Notes: a model not told the origin generated them from the sequence alone. DNA of 64,000 nucleotides from Sulfidibacter corallicola (GCF_017498545.1 NZ_CP071793.1:7806256-7870255); one strand, 5' to 3'. Positions 33,101 to 41,080 are shown, counted from the stretch's first letter. A program made the numbers and translations.

Positions 33101-35146
33101 GTAGCGGTAATAGAAGCCGCCCGAGGCCACCAGGGAGGGCCCGGCTTGGGTCAGTTGGTTGCCGCCATCGAGGTGTTGGACCCTGGCCTCCTCCAACAAG
33201 ACATCCCAGCGGAGAACGCGCAACGCCGTGAGCTTCTCGTTTTCCGGGAGATAGGTGCCCACGGCGAAGCCGTCGCCAACCGACCAGTAGAGTTGGCTGT
33301 ATGCAGCATCCCATTGAAAGGATTGACTGCGCGCCTGGAGCATCTCCAGGTTCCGCCACCCTCCCCAGGGCAGCAGGGCATAGGCTGCGTCGATGATTGT
33401 CTGGTCGCTGTCGTCGTAAAAGCCGGCAAGGAGCATGTTACCCGCGGCGGCAATGGGTATGTGCACGCCGTTGCCGTTGAAGGCCAACTGCTTCGCGTCA
33501 GACCAGGCCCAGTCCACGGGACTGTAGTCGAAGGTGAATAGGCTTTTGCTGCCACCCAGGTGGATCGCGATGAAATGGTCGCCCGAGACCAACTGGGTTT
33601 CTTCGGGGATGGCCTCCACCACATGGGGTTCGAAGGGCAGTTTGTGTTCATGCCAGGTGCCGAAGGCGAAGGGGTCCTTGTGGAAACTGTGGACAAATGC
33701 CTCGCCGTCACCCCTGTCCCCCAGGTAGAGCGCAAAGAAGTCGGGGGCCAGGGTGGCACGCAGGTGGTCCAAGTCGACCCCGACAAAGGCGAGATCCGTC
33801 TCCCAGGGTTCCGACCAACGGCCACCGTACTGGTAGACACAGAGACGCAGGGCGGGAGAGATGACCGCGTGCCAGAGCACCACTACATAATCGTCGCCGA
33901 ACCAGATGCGGGGCACGGCATGGGTGAATTCGCTACTCTGGGGGCGTTCGGCCTGGAAGTTGAGGCCGAAGACGCCCTCGTTTCCCAGGGGCAGGGTGTC
34001 GTAGCACCAATGCACACTGCCGCCGCTGGGATAGGTGAGCCGCGTCAAGCAACCAAAGCTGTCGTCATCGCCGTCAAAGTTGTAATCGAAGACCATGGGC
34101 GGCACCGGGCAACCGGAAGCGTAGGTCTGCTGGGCACGAATCAGGTAGCGTTTCAAAAAACCATTTTTGGCCACGCAGCGCCAACCAAAGTCGATGGCGT
34201 AGTTCAGTTTTTGGGCACCCTGGGTACCGTCCGGGTTCATGATCGGCGCATTGAAGACTTCGACCTTGTCCAGGTAACAGGTCTCGTAGCGGTTCTGGTA
34301 GGCCACGCCGGGAGCACCTTCGGGAACGGCGTTCGGGTTGACGTATTCGGCGGCCTCCTTCTGCAGATAGCTGTAACGCACGCTGCGACCAAGGCTGTCG
34401 GTGACCGTTTTGGGGTATGCAGCGCGGGTATATTCGAGATCGCCGGCACCGATCGGTTCCTCGTCGCGATCATAGTCATAGCTCAGGCTTTCACCCCACT
34501 GGGTTGTGATGCGTTGAAGGTTCCAGCCGCTAACGAAGGTGTGGGGTGTACCACCGGGCGCTTTGTCGTTGACACTGCCGCCGACCCAGTTGCCCCAGCG
34601 CACGCTCTTCCAGAGCAGGTTTCGTTCATCATCCGGGCCGCCGAAGACGGCCGTAGAGCCGTCGTCGCGGCGAATGATCCAGGTCTCACGGCCGATCTGG
34701 TAGGTGATCTGCCAGAGTGGGAATTCTCGGGATGCAAAGCGCATGGTGTCCCCGTCTTTTTCGAGGGCAATCAACTTGGACGGGTTGCCGCCGCTTTGCA
34801 GGTTGAAGGTGTTGCCGAGCATGCTTGCCTGGGAAGTGACCTCCATTTGAATGCTGTCGTAGGGAAGGGACCAGCCAAGGCCGAGCACGCCGGTGGGCGC
34901 GATGAGATTGTCGCCGTCTACCTGCCGGGCCACGTTGCTGGCATAGCTCGCGGTGACCTTGATGCCCAGGTGTGGGGCACCGGGTAAGTTGACAAAATCC
35001 AGGGGGAAGTTGATGTTGCCGCGAAAGAGGTTCACGGACTCTGACAGGTTCCCGGTTGCACCGCTATCTAGTTGAAAAGCCCGCACTTTGGGAGCCTGGC
35101 TTTTGCCTGCGTCGTTGCGTGTCGATCCGTTGGCCGTGTTGGTCAT
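27179..35146 (-). CDS. Giant RHS-repeat protein, SpvB/TcB-like
   Basis: A 2655-residue protein without signal peptide. The N-terminal ~110 residues (NLSESVNLFRGNINFPLDF, then GVLGLGWSLPYD) resemble the opening of SpvB/TcB-type toxin subunits. A long YD/RHS-repeat region follows (for example RYEYDGDQD, YDVAGNVIAKNLDY, YNHLGAVTRIQYPD), built to make a hollow beta-shell. The conserved RHS core ends at about residue 2355 with the segments DHLGSLRQVV, YLDGLRLYSPASRRFLTPDP and NPLSLVDPNGA. The last ~300 residues are a Gly/Ala-rich, alternately hydrophobic domain ending in a charged tail; no known toxin motif is seen. GGAAGG precedes the ATG; it follows a 97-residue gene by 34 bases. Confidence 0.85.
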   Translation of the reverse strand: MTNTANGSTRNDAGKSQAPKVRAFQLDSGATGNLSESVNLFRGNINFPLDFVNLPGAPHLGIKVTASYASNVARQVDGDNLIAPTGVLGLGWSLPYDSIQMEVTSQASMLGNTFNLQSGGNPSKLIALEKDGDTMRFASREFPLWQITYQIGRETWIIRRDDGSTAVFGGPDDERNLLWKSVRWGNWVGGSVNDKAPGGTPHTFVSGWNLQRITTQWGESLSYDYDRDEEPIGAGDLEYTRAAYPKTVTDSLGRSVRYSYLQKEAAEYVNPNAVPEGAPGVAYQNRYETCYLDKVEVFNAPIMNPDGTQGAQKLNYAIDFGWRCVAKNGFLKRYLIRAQQTYASGCPVPPMVFDYNFDGDDDSFGCLTRLTYPSGGSVHWCYDTLPLGNEGVFGLNFQAERPQSSEFTHAVPRIWFGDDYVVVLWHAVISPALRLCVYQYGGRWSEPWETDLAFVGVDLDHLRATLAPDFFALYLGDRGDGEAFVHSFHKDPFAFGTWHEHKLPFEPHVVEAIPEETQLVSGDHFIAIHLGGSKSLFTFDYSPVDWAWSDAKQLAFNGNGVHIPIAAAGNMLLAGFYDDSDQTIIDAAYALLPWGGWRNLEMLQARSQSFQWDAAYSQLYWSVGDGFAVGTYLPENEKLTALRVLRWDVLLEEARVQHLDGGNQLTQAGPSLVASGGFYYRYDGQTWVQTRSGTGEETLHALAQDTVLETHTEGHILDSRLFSYNAFTADESEAWSHHSFPQAQPEPGIGAPQISANYLTWNTSLYHRDPNAEWIEVANAMSGADAASVVNRGPEYILYQNPTQLPEDTRTTLLLLHNGAVVGTRDLGNVRIQNERYAAGLNLTGRTAFATYPAESSFDKTSVFQLYRIQNQNADAVQEVTVVTSVTIDSMDHQDTSRRRTEYTYDLERAVFDSTGTIVQFPHVTARATSADGDQVYNTKENFFFNGLGVEDPEHPRDHYSLLNGMKFCEVLKDADDKEFSSSRHTYTPVTLQTAREGGFTPLARVVQIQPEKTTATLLDQPTLSFGGGISETHLDLPISQIVTYDNATGYARRWQTWNYDANGRPQILVTDFTYAYEKYQAMREANFLNPIVRTQSSVDDIPRQCSVTTFQAWNAEGIWDEKDTWMWDGEGRPDFDFDDPGGPNWIRANEVAGRNAQGYPVLTREQGAPDASMLYDTSGRRLLARFDNGDLSRREVSYTGFESYELDQGWQTPDGGDPARTSRDCHTGTQAVFLDGQACIQNQFKVRAGIERVIFSCWARCPKGYVRDKLNITLQAGFASQSRNLSLSETWTYQTCVLDLDDPSVDRDLTCSIANLGSEALFLDNFFYGPMAGNFSATVLAPDTWRSRAALGNNGETLRLFYNGSGGLQAMVGPDEQSGQLNAVGFSRSIDGDYDKDRPNWQALIKARDGGPFDDFRNADWQERWQLVTGSVNDWVVRDHALTLVGDGPQSVRFKQPLDLESLALGFSLDLADPKYDLAVSLGELSLRWDGALSRWELWDGTETVATGPLETHIIQRQDLLWTIHQGSSMLFVNGLQILEARQLRNDNGAATLDLTFYGSQSAMGNLAIAINPAMTFTLFNGNAQKLQVQQLQDHDLAARGILYDQLGRGVVATKWITYDSLLPGFRKHLISGFDWETGLMNGDATNYYQGQYGRSDDGGYPYYRQRIQLDESARLLELGLPGEAFAIRPGNPHTTRLEYGVNGTGGFLDDTLPQGRYPVTLKTNPDGNQTLTLLDQTGNKLGTVKGPNGLPLDEAMATFSHFDARNYEVRINLPNADWPPTRGAAPFAVVNHYDAFGRLLSSMNGTEAATDTGLLTSVFDINGRLRFQLDADGRGILDGEDRMKYTCYDPLGRKVEQGTFPGTWDRAELQAQAEDGGTPPANANWTFRYEYDGDQDSPHARGRLWKTHSRDADGQVATETLRYDVAGNVIAKNLDYLGTYTSGYRYNHLGAVTRIQYPDASGEGSSPFGIGYDYDATGRVHAINRLDGEKETPIARYRWNAAGSLEWKAFGSIEEILLETRYTYNSPEWARSLESPLFSQTLNYEDNAPEYARFSGLITGERIRRPDRSFSRHYGYDPNGRLATANFEPGGRYEVGNPSPISYDPNGNILSLSQATQNQVLEAKFAPQHQTDRLDEAVLSNGESWRFDYTPGGKTQNAPVASDFDYDPFTGRLRHMRANDAERTTIAYRYGTGQQWLRKTKRVGDAQVLDRRYIAGANGRLLAEREATPFDCQTRYTVWGVGGPVAMIDEQGTNFLVYDHLGSLRQVVNGRSGESSCSFDYQPYGMLMGSADPNADRFRYRFANMEFDRTTQLYLDGLRLYSPASRRFLTPDPAGQYPSPYVYVSGNPLSLVDPNGAFSLGGFLVSGAELMVGLAIPGFEVLTVAGAFGMGYTLRAGDDFNWKSYAGMEIAGTVSTAELVAGITVDILSAGALAEGVGGALSGAGIAGLTDVTVQMIGMQNGEFSLKEWAIQDALGATTGAITAGIGAVATYGADLAVQGITSSIEGTTGKLLAAGAEGLIKTAGSATSGFVNNVITQEVTTGQVDFGAALNATFSLSTAFDLAYNTGSGMYNAFEVEANKALNPVIDKLTFGKVDKALGEVKSPSKPMVWGFKGKTPSSSTDILKPVGNRLYELGKGEAGTLWNAHKKKGEP

Positions 35147-35180
35147 GGGTGTCCTTCCATTGTGTTCCGGTTTGCCTGGC

Positions 35181-35474
35181 TTACTGTTTAGGGGTTCCCG
35201 TCACGACCACGCTGAACCTGGCGTCGATCGGGGTGCCATTGCGGTCGACGATCTGAAGCGTCGCATGCGTGGTGGCCAGACTTTTGGTGATGCAGGTGAG
35301 GTTGCTGTTGTGTTCGAAAATGGCGGTGGCGGTGACGGCGGGGTCGCTCAGGAAGAGATTGCCGAACTGGAGTAGATAGGTGCCGGAAGAGGTGCGTTCC
35401 GAGGTGATGCCGTTACCACTTTCGGATTTGCCCTCCAGATTGATCACGGCCCATAACTGCTGTTGATTGCTCAC
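35181..35474 (-). CDS. Small beta-rich protein, C1q/tail-tip-like, first gene of RHS operon
   Basis: A 97-residue protein beginning with GTG at 35474, chosen because AAGGAG lies eight bases upstream; longer frames have no site. The pattern GTYLLQFGNLFLSDPAVTATAIF, then ATLQIVDRNGTPIDARFSVVVTG, is the strand spacing of C1q-like jelly-roll domains found at the ends of phage tail fibres and exosporium proteins. It may thus be a trimeric binding tip. No signal peptide is present. It lies 34 bases before the RHS gene and about 120 bases after a sigma-54 promoter. The family assignment is an inference from pattern only. Confidence 0.6.
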   Translation of the reverse strand: MSNQQQLWAVINLEGKSESGNGITSERTSSGTYLLQFGNLFLSDPAVTATAIFEHNSNLTCITKSLATTHATLQIVDRNGTPIDARFSVVVTGTPKQ

Positions 35475-35580
35475 GTGACTTGCTCCTTGTAGGTCCAGAT
35501 TTTGGACAAAGACACCCTGTGCCACGGTAGGTGGCAGACTGACATGTCAAGCCGTCGCTTGACGTGCTGCGTTCTTCTCG

Positions 35581-35596
35581 CCGGTGATGTCACCGG
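35581..35596. promoter_or_regulatory. Perfect 16-base palindrome CCGGTGA-TG-TCACCGG
   Basis: The inverted repeat lies just downstream of the predicted sigma-54 -12 element, across the likely transcription start near 35592. Position would suit a repressor operator; no regulator is known. Confidence 0.4.
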
Positions 35597-35602
35597 TAAG
35601 GG

Positions 35603-35617
35603 GCAGGACTCGTGCCA
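35603..35617 (-). promoter_or_regulatory. Sigma-54 (-24/-12) promoter of the RHS operon
   Basis: Read on the minus strand, TGGCACG (35617-35611), four bases, then CTGC (35606-35603) matches the sigma-54 consensus TGGCACG-N4-TTGC with one change and has the obligatory GG-N10-GC spacing. It lies 130 bases upstream of the first gene of the RHS operon. A sigma-54 activator gene is found 3.2 kb away at 38797-40356. Confidence 0.6.
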
Positions 35618-36025
35618 GTTTTGTTTCTTCTCTCGGGTCGTGTTTAAGTTGCTGAGAAAAAAACGTTTAGCAACCATTGTCCCTGTTGAGGGAGAGGCTG
35701 GTGGATGGCCCGCCTGTCTGTGGGCGACGAAGGCCTTTTTAGGGCGCCGGGGGGCTGGAGAAGGCGTGATCGTGTGGTCGCAAGGGGTCGGCCGCCAAAG
35801 GGTGGATGTCATTCGATCGACAGACTGTCAGTGGATGACCGACACCCGCGCAAATCGCGAGTTGCCTACCCGACACCGTTCGCGTGAATTCCAGGCGGAA
35901 CACGACCGCAGTGGAACCTGATCTCCATGCTGAGGCAGGATTTCCACTGAATCGCCGTTTCCGTTTTTACGCCCGATGCGGCGAGCGCCGAAAACCAGTA
36001 CGCCAAGAGTGCTTTCGGTTGAGCC
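35618..36025. other. Intergenic region between RHS operon and kinase gene
   Basis: About 400 bases upstream of the sigma-54 promoter and after the end of the kinase gene. It may contain enhancer sites for the activator. No clear gene, repeat or terminator was seen. Confidence 0.35.
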
Positions 36026-38659
36026 CTAACCCGACTTTTGAAAGCTTTCAGAGAGCGCGATGTAGCGGGGGTCTTCTCGGAGGGCGTCCCATTCGGGTTC
36101 GGCCTGTACTTCGAAAAAGGGATAGCCGCCGTCAAGGGCCTGCTCCAGCAGCGGGAAAGCCTTGTCGGTTTCGCCGAGGATTGCGTATGCGAGGGCTTGT
36201 AGGTAGGTGAACAGGGGGCCACCGTTCCGGGGCAGGCGGGTCATTTCATCGCGGGCGCGGTCGGCCTGATTTGTTTTGGCCAGGTAGAGAATGAGATCGA
36301 GGCGCATCTCGTGTTGCTCGGGGTTGACGGCAAGTTCGGCATCGACCCGTTCGATGGCGCGCTCGTATGCCTGCCGGCTCGCGGCGTGATCCCCGGCCAG
36401 ACGTAGGGCGTCGCCGAGGTTGCCCTGGTACATGTATTTGGTGTCTTTTAGTTCTACGGCTTTGGTAAAGCTCTGCGCGGCGGCTTGATAGTCTTTGAGG
36501 TAAAAGGCGATCGTGCCTTGGGTGGAGTACAAAAAGGCGTTTGGTTTGATCTCGATGGCGCGGTTGACGGCCTGCAGGCCCAACCGGGGGTTTCCTGAAT
36601 AATAAAGGCTGACCCCAAGATTCCCTTGAGCGAATGCGTTTTCTGGAGCGAGTCGAACGAGGTTCTGGAAGATGGGAACGGCTTTTTCGAACTGGCCGCT
36701 GATGAAGAAGAAGCGACCGAATTCAGTCTGGCCAACCCAGTCGAAAGGAGCCAGTCGCGTGGCCTCGTTGTACGCCGCCTCGGCTTTGGCGGGGTTTCGG
36801 AGTTGGGTATGGACGCGCCCAAGACCATAGAAGGCCGCTGGGTTTTGGGGGTCGTACTCCTTTGCTTTGGTAAAAGCGTTCAGGGCTTTCTCGTAGGCAC
36901 CTTGGGCCACGAGTATGTCTCCGTGAGTTGCGTGAACCAGGGAGAGGTCATTGCGAATTTGCAGGGCCCGCTCGATTTGGAGAGTTGCCGATGTGATGGC
37001 TTCCACATGTTCATTGAGGGCCCAATCAAGGCGATAGGCCTGGGCCAGGGCGAGATGTGCATTGATGAACTGTGGGCGCGCTGCGAGAACGGCTTCGAAC
37101 CCGTCGATGGCACGCTGAAGATTGCCAGGACGGTCATGACGGTAGAGATAACCCTGAGCCTGCAAATATTGACGCCAAAAGACATCTCCACCGGCCAGGT
37201 AGTCAAGCTCGGTGTTTTCGTGTGGCCACACGAGTAGGTCTTGGATGCTCTCCAACAGTGCGAGCGGTTGCCCGATTAGCTGAACGTCTGTCAGGTCGAG
37301 GATTTGTTCCACCGATGCACGTGGGTTCTGGAGGTTCAGCCGGGTCAGTGTGATGCGGTAATGGTCCTGGTGGTAGTGGATGCTGCCGCTGATGACGGTA
37401 TCGATACCGAAGTTGTCCGCCAGGTAGCGTGGTGTGGGCGGATCCTTGCCGTAGATTTGGGCGGCCGGCAATACCCAGTTCCCATTTTCCCGTGCCTGGG
37501 CCTGCAGGTGGCTGGTCAGTTCGGTGAAGGTGCCGGCGATGAGGACGTCCAAGGAAGAATCTCCGGTGAGATTCTTTAGGGGAAGCAGGGCGACGCTGTG
37601 CAAGGGCGCGACGTCCGGGGGCAGGGGTTTCTGCCAGTAGGCCAGGGCGAGGAGCACGATGGCCAGCGCGAGGCCGCCGCCGAGATAGAGCGCGCGAGGT
37701 TTGTTTTGCAAACGACGCGTTTGCAGGGTTTTGAGCTCACCGGCGATGGTGTTCATGTCGGGGCGTTGCCGAGGGTCCTTGTGGAGGCATGCCATGATCA
37801 GCCTGTCCAGGTCTTTGGATAGCCGCGGATTCACTTTTCTGGGCTCTTTTGGGCTTTCTTCGCCAATGGCTTTGAGGGTTTCCTCCAAAGTGTCCTTGGC
37901 GAAGGCTTTGGTTCCGGTGACCATTTCGTAGAACAGGAGTCCGAGGGAGAACACATCGCTGGCTTTGGACGCGCCTTGATGGACCAATTGTTCCGGTGCC
38001 ATGGCGGTAGGGGTGCCTTGAAGCGGCCGAGGGCTTTCTGTGGGTTGCCGATGGTGATGGGCCAAGCCGAAGTCCAGCAGCTTGACGGTGCCTTGCCGGT
38101 CGATCATGACGTTGGAAGCTTTGATGTCGCCGTGGACGATACCCTTTTCGTGCGCCGCCTTGAGACCGTTGGCAAGGCCCAACATGTAATCGTAGATTTG
38201 GTTCGACCGGGGAGAAGGCAGGTGTTCGCCAAGGGTTTGGCCGTCCACCCACTCCATGGCGATGGCCATTCGCTCTTGTAGGGGATAGACTTCGTAAATG
38301 GTGACGAGATTGTGGTGATTGACCTTGGAGATCGCCCGTGCTTCTTTGAGGATGCGCGCCTCGTCCCGTTCACGGCCCACGGGAAAGGTCAGGCATTTGA
38401 GTGCGAGGTGGCGCATGAGACGCGTATCCCGGGCCTTGTAGACCACCCCCATGCCGCCGCGTCCGATCTCTTGGACATCCGTGAGATGCGCCGGCAATTG
38501 GAGGTCACCCTCGTTCGAGTTTGCCGCCGATGGGACTTGCCGTCGCATGGGTCGCGTAGGGTCCTCGAAAAAAACCGAGCTGTGCAGAGGACTGTTACAG
38601 GCATGGCAGTGAATGTTAAACTCTGAATTTTCGGTGGAACAGTTGGGACACGCAGGCAT
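36026..38659 (-). CDS. Membrane Ser/Thr protein kinase with zinc ribbon, TolB-like and TPR regions
   Basis: An 877-residue Hanks-type kinase. A zinc-ribbon-like knuckle (Cys4, Cys7, Cys18, Cys21) opens the protein. The kinase domain (about 57-315) has the P-loop GRGGMG, Lys88, catalytic loop HGDIKASN with Asp178, DFG 196-198 and APE 221-223; the Arg of HRD is Gly, so it is a non-RD kinase. A membrane helix lies at 323-342. Beyond it are a TolB/FlgO-like domain (VALLPLKNLTGDSSLDVLIAGTFTELTSHL) and at least six TPR units (AFYGLGRVHTQLRNPAKAEAAY and similar). This architecture is common in Acidobacteriota. It is divergent from the sigma-54 activator and may phosphorylate it; that is inference. 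Confidence 0.9.
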   Translation of the reverse strand: MPACPNCSTENSEFNIHCHACNSPLHSSVFFEDPTRPMRRQVPSAANSNEGDLQLPAHLTDVQEIGRGGMGVVYKARDTRLMRHLALKCLTFPVGRERDEARILKEARAISKVNHHNLVTIYEVYPLQERMAIAMEWVDGQTLGEHLPSPRSNQIYDYMLGLANGLKAAHEKGIVHGDIKASNVMIDRQGTVKLLDFGLAHHHRQPTESPRPLQGTPTAMAPEQLVHQGASKASDVFSLGLLFYEMVTGTKAFAKDTLEETLKAIGEESPKEPRKVNPRLSKDLDRLIMACLHKDPRQRPDMNTIAGELKTLQTRRLQNKPRALYLGGGLALAIVLLALAYWQKPLPPDVAPLHSVALLPLKNLTGDSSLDVLIAGTFTELTSHLQAQARENGNWVLPAAQIYGKDPPTPRYLADNFGIDTVISGSIHYHQDHYRITLTRLNLQNPRASVEQILDLTDVQLIGQPLALLESIQDLLVWPHENTELDYLAGGDVFWRQYLQAQGYLYRHDRPGNLQRAIDGFEAVLAARPQFINAHLALAQAYRLDWALNEHVEAITSATLQIERALQIRNDLSLVHATHGDILVAQGAYEKALNAFTKAKEYDPQNPAAFYGLGRVHTQLRNPAKAEAAYNEATRLAPFDWVGQTEFGRFFFISGQFEKAVPIFQNLVRLAPENAFAQGNLGVSLYYSGNPRLGLQAVNRAIEIKPNAFLYSTQGTIAFYLKDYQAAAQSFTKAVELKDTKYMYQGNLGDALRLAGDHAASRQAYERAIERVDAELAVNPEQHEMRLDLILYLAKTNQADRARDEMTRLPRNGGPLFTYLQALAYAILGETDKAFPLLEQALDGGYPFFEVQAEPEWDALREDPRYIALSESFQKSG

Positions 38660-38796
38660 TTGGGGATTCCGAAAATAAGGATGAACTCAGGTCAGACATT
38701 ATGACTGAAACAGCACTGTTTTGGGATGGAAATGGCCCGGTCTCCTCGCCTTGAAAAAAACGACTCGAGCGCGTTTGTGACCAAAGAAATATTTGG

Positions 38797-40356
38797 ATGA
38801 GGATATTTTTGGATTACATTGCATCTTTCCTCAAGGTCCTGAGCATCATGCAGTCCGGCGTCGCGCAGCAGGAGCTGGCCAAACCGCTGCTGGAATGCGT
38901 GGTTGCCATGGTCGGTGCCGATCGCGGCTATATCGTGGTGCGCGATGGGGCTTCCTACGAAATGAAACATCGAATGAACATTGACGAGCGCGATACCGGA
39001 GCACGGTATTCCTTTAGCCGTAGCCTGGTTCGGGAAGCGATTCGGCGTGGGGACATGACCTTTTCGGAGAATTTGGGTCGAGACGTGCGTTTCCAAGACG
39101 CGCAGAGCGTCAATCCCCTGGATCGGCAGAGCGTGATTGCGGCGCCTCTGAAGATTGTGGAGGCGGTCTTTGCCGTGATCTACCTGGAACGCGACGAGCA
39201 CAATCCCCCTTTTCTCGAAGAGGATTTGAATAAAGTGAAGTCGTTTTTGAATTCGGCTGGACTGAGTTTGAAGCGGGCCTTGCGCCTGGATGAGTTGGAG
39301 CGTTTTAAAAGGGAGTTCGAGGCGAAATTTGGCCAAGCCGACCTGTTTGGCGGCATTGTGTGTGTCTCGTCGGCGATGGGTGATTTATTGCGAACGGTGG
39401 CGCAGGTGGCACCCACGAATGCCACGGTGCTCATTCACGGTGAAACCGGAAGTGGCAAGGAACTGATTGCGAGGGCCATTTACCAACACGGTAGACGCAG
39501 GGAGAAACCTTTCGAGACCTTGCACTGCGGGGCTTTGCCGGAGACCCTGTTCGAGGCGGAACTCTTCGGTCACAAGCGCGGGGCTTTCACGGGAGCGGAT
39601 CGAGATCGCCCGGGTCGCATTGCACAGGCCAGTGGTGGGACCCTGTTCATCGATGAAGTGGCTGAAATCCCCATGGCCTCCCAAGCGAAGCTGTTGCGCT
39701 TTTTCCAATTCGGCGAATTTCAGCGGGTAGGCTCGGATCGGGTCGAGCGGGTGGACGTGCGCATTGTCGCCGCGACCCACCGAGATTTGAAGGAGATGGT
39801 GCAGCAGGGCACCTTTCGAGAAGATCTTTATTATCGTCTCAACGTGATCGAGCTGCGAATTCCTCCTTTGCGGGAGCGGCGCATGGATATCCTTCCGCTC
39901 TTTCAACATTTCTTGAAGCGACACTGGCGTCTCGAAGAGCCCGCCGTGTTGAGTCCGGCTCTGGCCAATGTACTCGAAACGTATGACTACCCGGGCAATG
40001 TGCGGGAGTTGGAACACGCGGTTGAACGCCTGTGTGTGATGGCCACCGATGGGAACCCGGGTATTCAGTGTCTACCGCCCGCACTTCAGGAGCACAGCCG
40101 TAAGACCTTGGTCGCAACCACCGAATCAGAGGGGACCATGGTGTTCGGCTCCTACGACAGTGAGACCTTGAAACTCATGCGAAAGCGCCACTCCCGAGAA
40201 GCGGTGAACCGCGTGGAACGCGAATTTTTGAAGGGCCTTTTGGCTCAGGCGGAACAGAACGTGAGTGGCGCGGCGCGCATCAGTGGTTTGAATCGAACCT
40301 ACCTGTACCAGTTATTGAATAAACACCGAGAGTCCATAGGATTTCGGGATACCTGA
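38797..40356 (+). CDS. Sigma-54-dependent activator, GAF-AAA-Fis
   Basis: A 519-residue enhancer-binding protein. Residues ~15-165 form a GAF sensor (ADRGYIVVRDG, VIAAPLKIVEAVFAVIYLE). The AAA+ domain has Walker A GETGSGKE (215-222), the sigma-54-contact loop GAFTGA (262-267), Walker B GGTLFIDEVAE and the C-terminal arginine-finger region DYPGNVRELEHAVERL. A Fis-type helix-turn-helix ends the protein (VSGAARISGLNRTYLYQLL). GAF activators of this type are often paired with Ser/Thr kinases and FHA proteins. It is the only sigma-54 activator in the window and a likely driver of the promoter at 35603-35617. Confidence 0.93.
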   Translation: MRIFLDYIASFLKVLSIMQSGVAQQELAKPLLECVVAMVGADRGYIVVRDGASYEMKHRMNIDERDTGARYSFSRSLVREAIRRGDMTFSENLGRDVRFQDAQSVNPLDRQSVIAAPLKIVEAVFAVIYLERDEHNPPFLEEDLNKVKSFLNSAGLSLKRALRLDELERFKREFEAKFGQADLFGGIVCVSSAMGDLLRTVAQVAPTNATVLIHGETGSGKELIARAIYQHGRRREKPFETLHCGALPETLFEAELFGHKRGAFTGADRDRPGRIAQASGGTLFIDEVAEIPMASQAKLLRFFQFGEFQRVGSDRVERVDVRIVAATHRDLKEMVQQGTFREDLYYRLNVIELRIPPLRERRMDILPLFQHFLKRHWRLEEPAVLSPALANVLETYDYPGNVRELEHAVERLCVMATDGNPGIQCLPPALQEHSRKTLVATTESEGTMVFGSYDSETLKLMRKRHSREAVNRVEREFLKGLLAQAEQNVSGAARISGLNRTYLYQLLNKHRESIGFRDT

Positions 40357-40374
40357 AGATGAAAGGAGCTCGTC

Positions 40375-40962
40375 GTGTCTGATACTATTTACACGGTCGA
40401 CATCGATATTCAGCCTGTCAAAACGGTGGACCAGCAGAAGGCCGTGGTTCCACTACCAGACCTCAATGAACGCGTGGATACCCATAACCTGGTCAATTTC
40501 TTTTGCTATAGCAAATTCTTGAATACCGTGGATATGAAAGACTTCACTTTACGTCCCGGAGACGGCTTCGAGATAAGGGTCAACTTGGAGAAATCATATT
40601 TCGATACAGCACCCGATTCAGTGAAATTATTAAGCTTATTGGCAGTGTTCCTGAAGCCAAAATCAGGCATCGCTGTAAGCTGGATGCCCTTTGATCACGA
40701 TAAGAGCGGTAATGTGGGAAAGGTATCCGGGATCTACGATCTCACCCATGATCAGAATCCCCCCATAGAACTCGACGACTACAGCTACACATCGGTTCCT
40801 CTATACATTGACACGAAGCTGCAACACATCGAGGGTATCAAGAAATTTGCGGTCGACCTGCAGATTTACGGAACCCTGGCGTTGAATTTCTCCAAGTTGG
40901 ACGTGGCGTTTTTACTCCCCTTCTCGCACGATCCACGGATGACGATTTCTTGGGGAGATTAG
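40375..40962 (+). CDS. Unknown 195-residue protein downstream of sigma-54 activator
   Basis: A soluble protein starting with GTG, eighteen bases after the activator gene, with AAAGGAG eight bases upstream, so co-transcribed with it. It appears beta-rich with acidic and aromatic residues (TIYTVDIDIQPV, FTLRPGDGFEIRVNL, AVSWMPFDHDKSG, SVPLYIDTKLQH). There is no signal peptide or membrane helix. No family was recognised. Lower GC content than its neighbours suggests acquisition or a different constraint. Possible roles include a secreted protein or a ligand-binding partner of the activator; neither is supported by a motif. Confidence 0.65.
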   Translation: MSDTIYTVDIDIQPVKTVDQQKAVVPLPDLNERVDTHNLVNFFCYSKFLNTVDMKDFTLRPGDGFEIRVNLEKSYFDTAPDSVKLLSLLAVFLKPKSGIAVSWMPFDHDKSGNVGKVSGIYDLTHDQNPPIELDDYSYTSVPLYIDTKLQHIEGIKKFAVDLQIYGTLALNFSKLDVAFLLPFSHDPRMTISWGD

Positions 40963-41080
40963 GGCATTGTTTGTGAATCGCCCCGGGATTGCCGAACATG
41001 CCATTACTTGGCGGGGATGGCGTCACGAAACACAAACGGTCGTCCGTCGCATGTGAAGCGATGGCTTGGAAAGAAATCGA

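Noticed and set aside
33560..34987. 475-codon open frame on the plus strand within the RHS gene
   Set aside because: It is antisense to the RHS gene, has a Val/Gly/Ala-biased translation and no ribosome binding site or domain.
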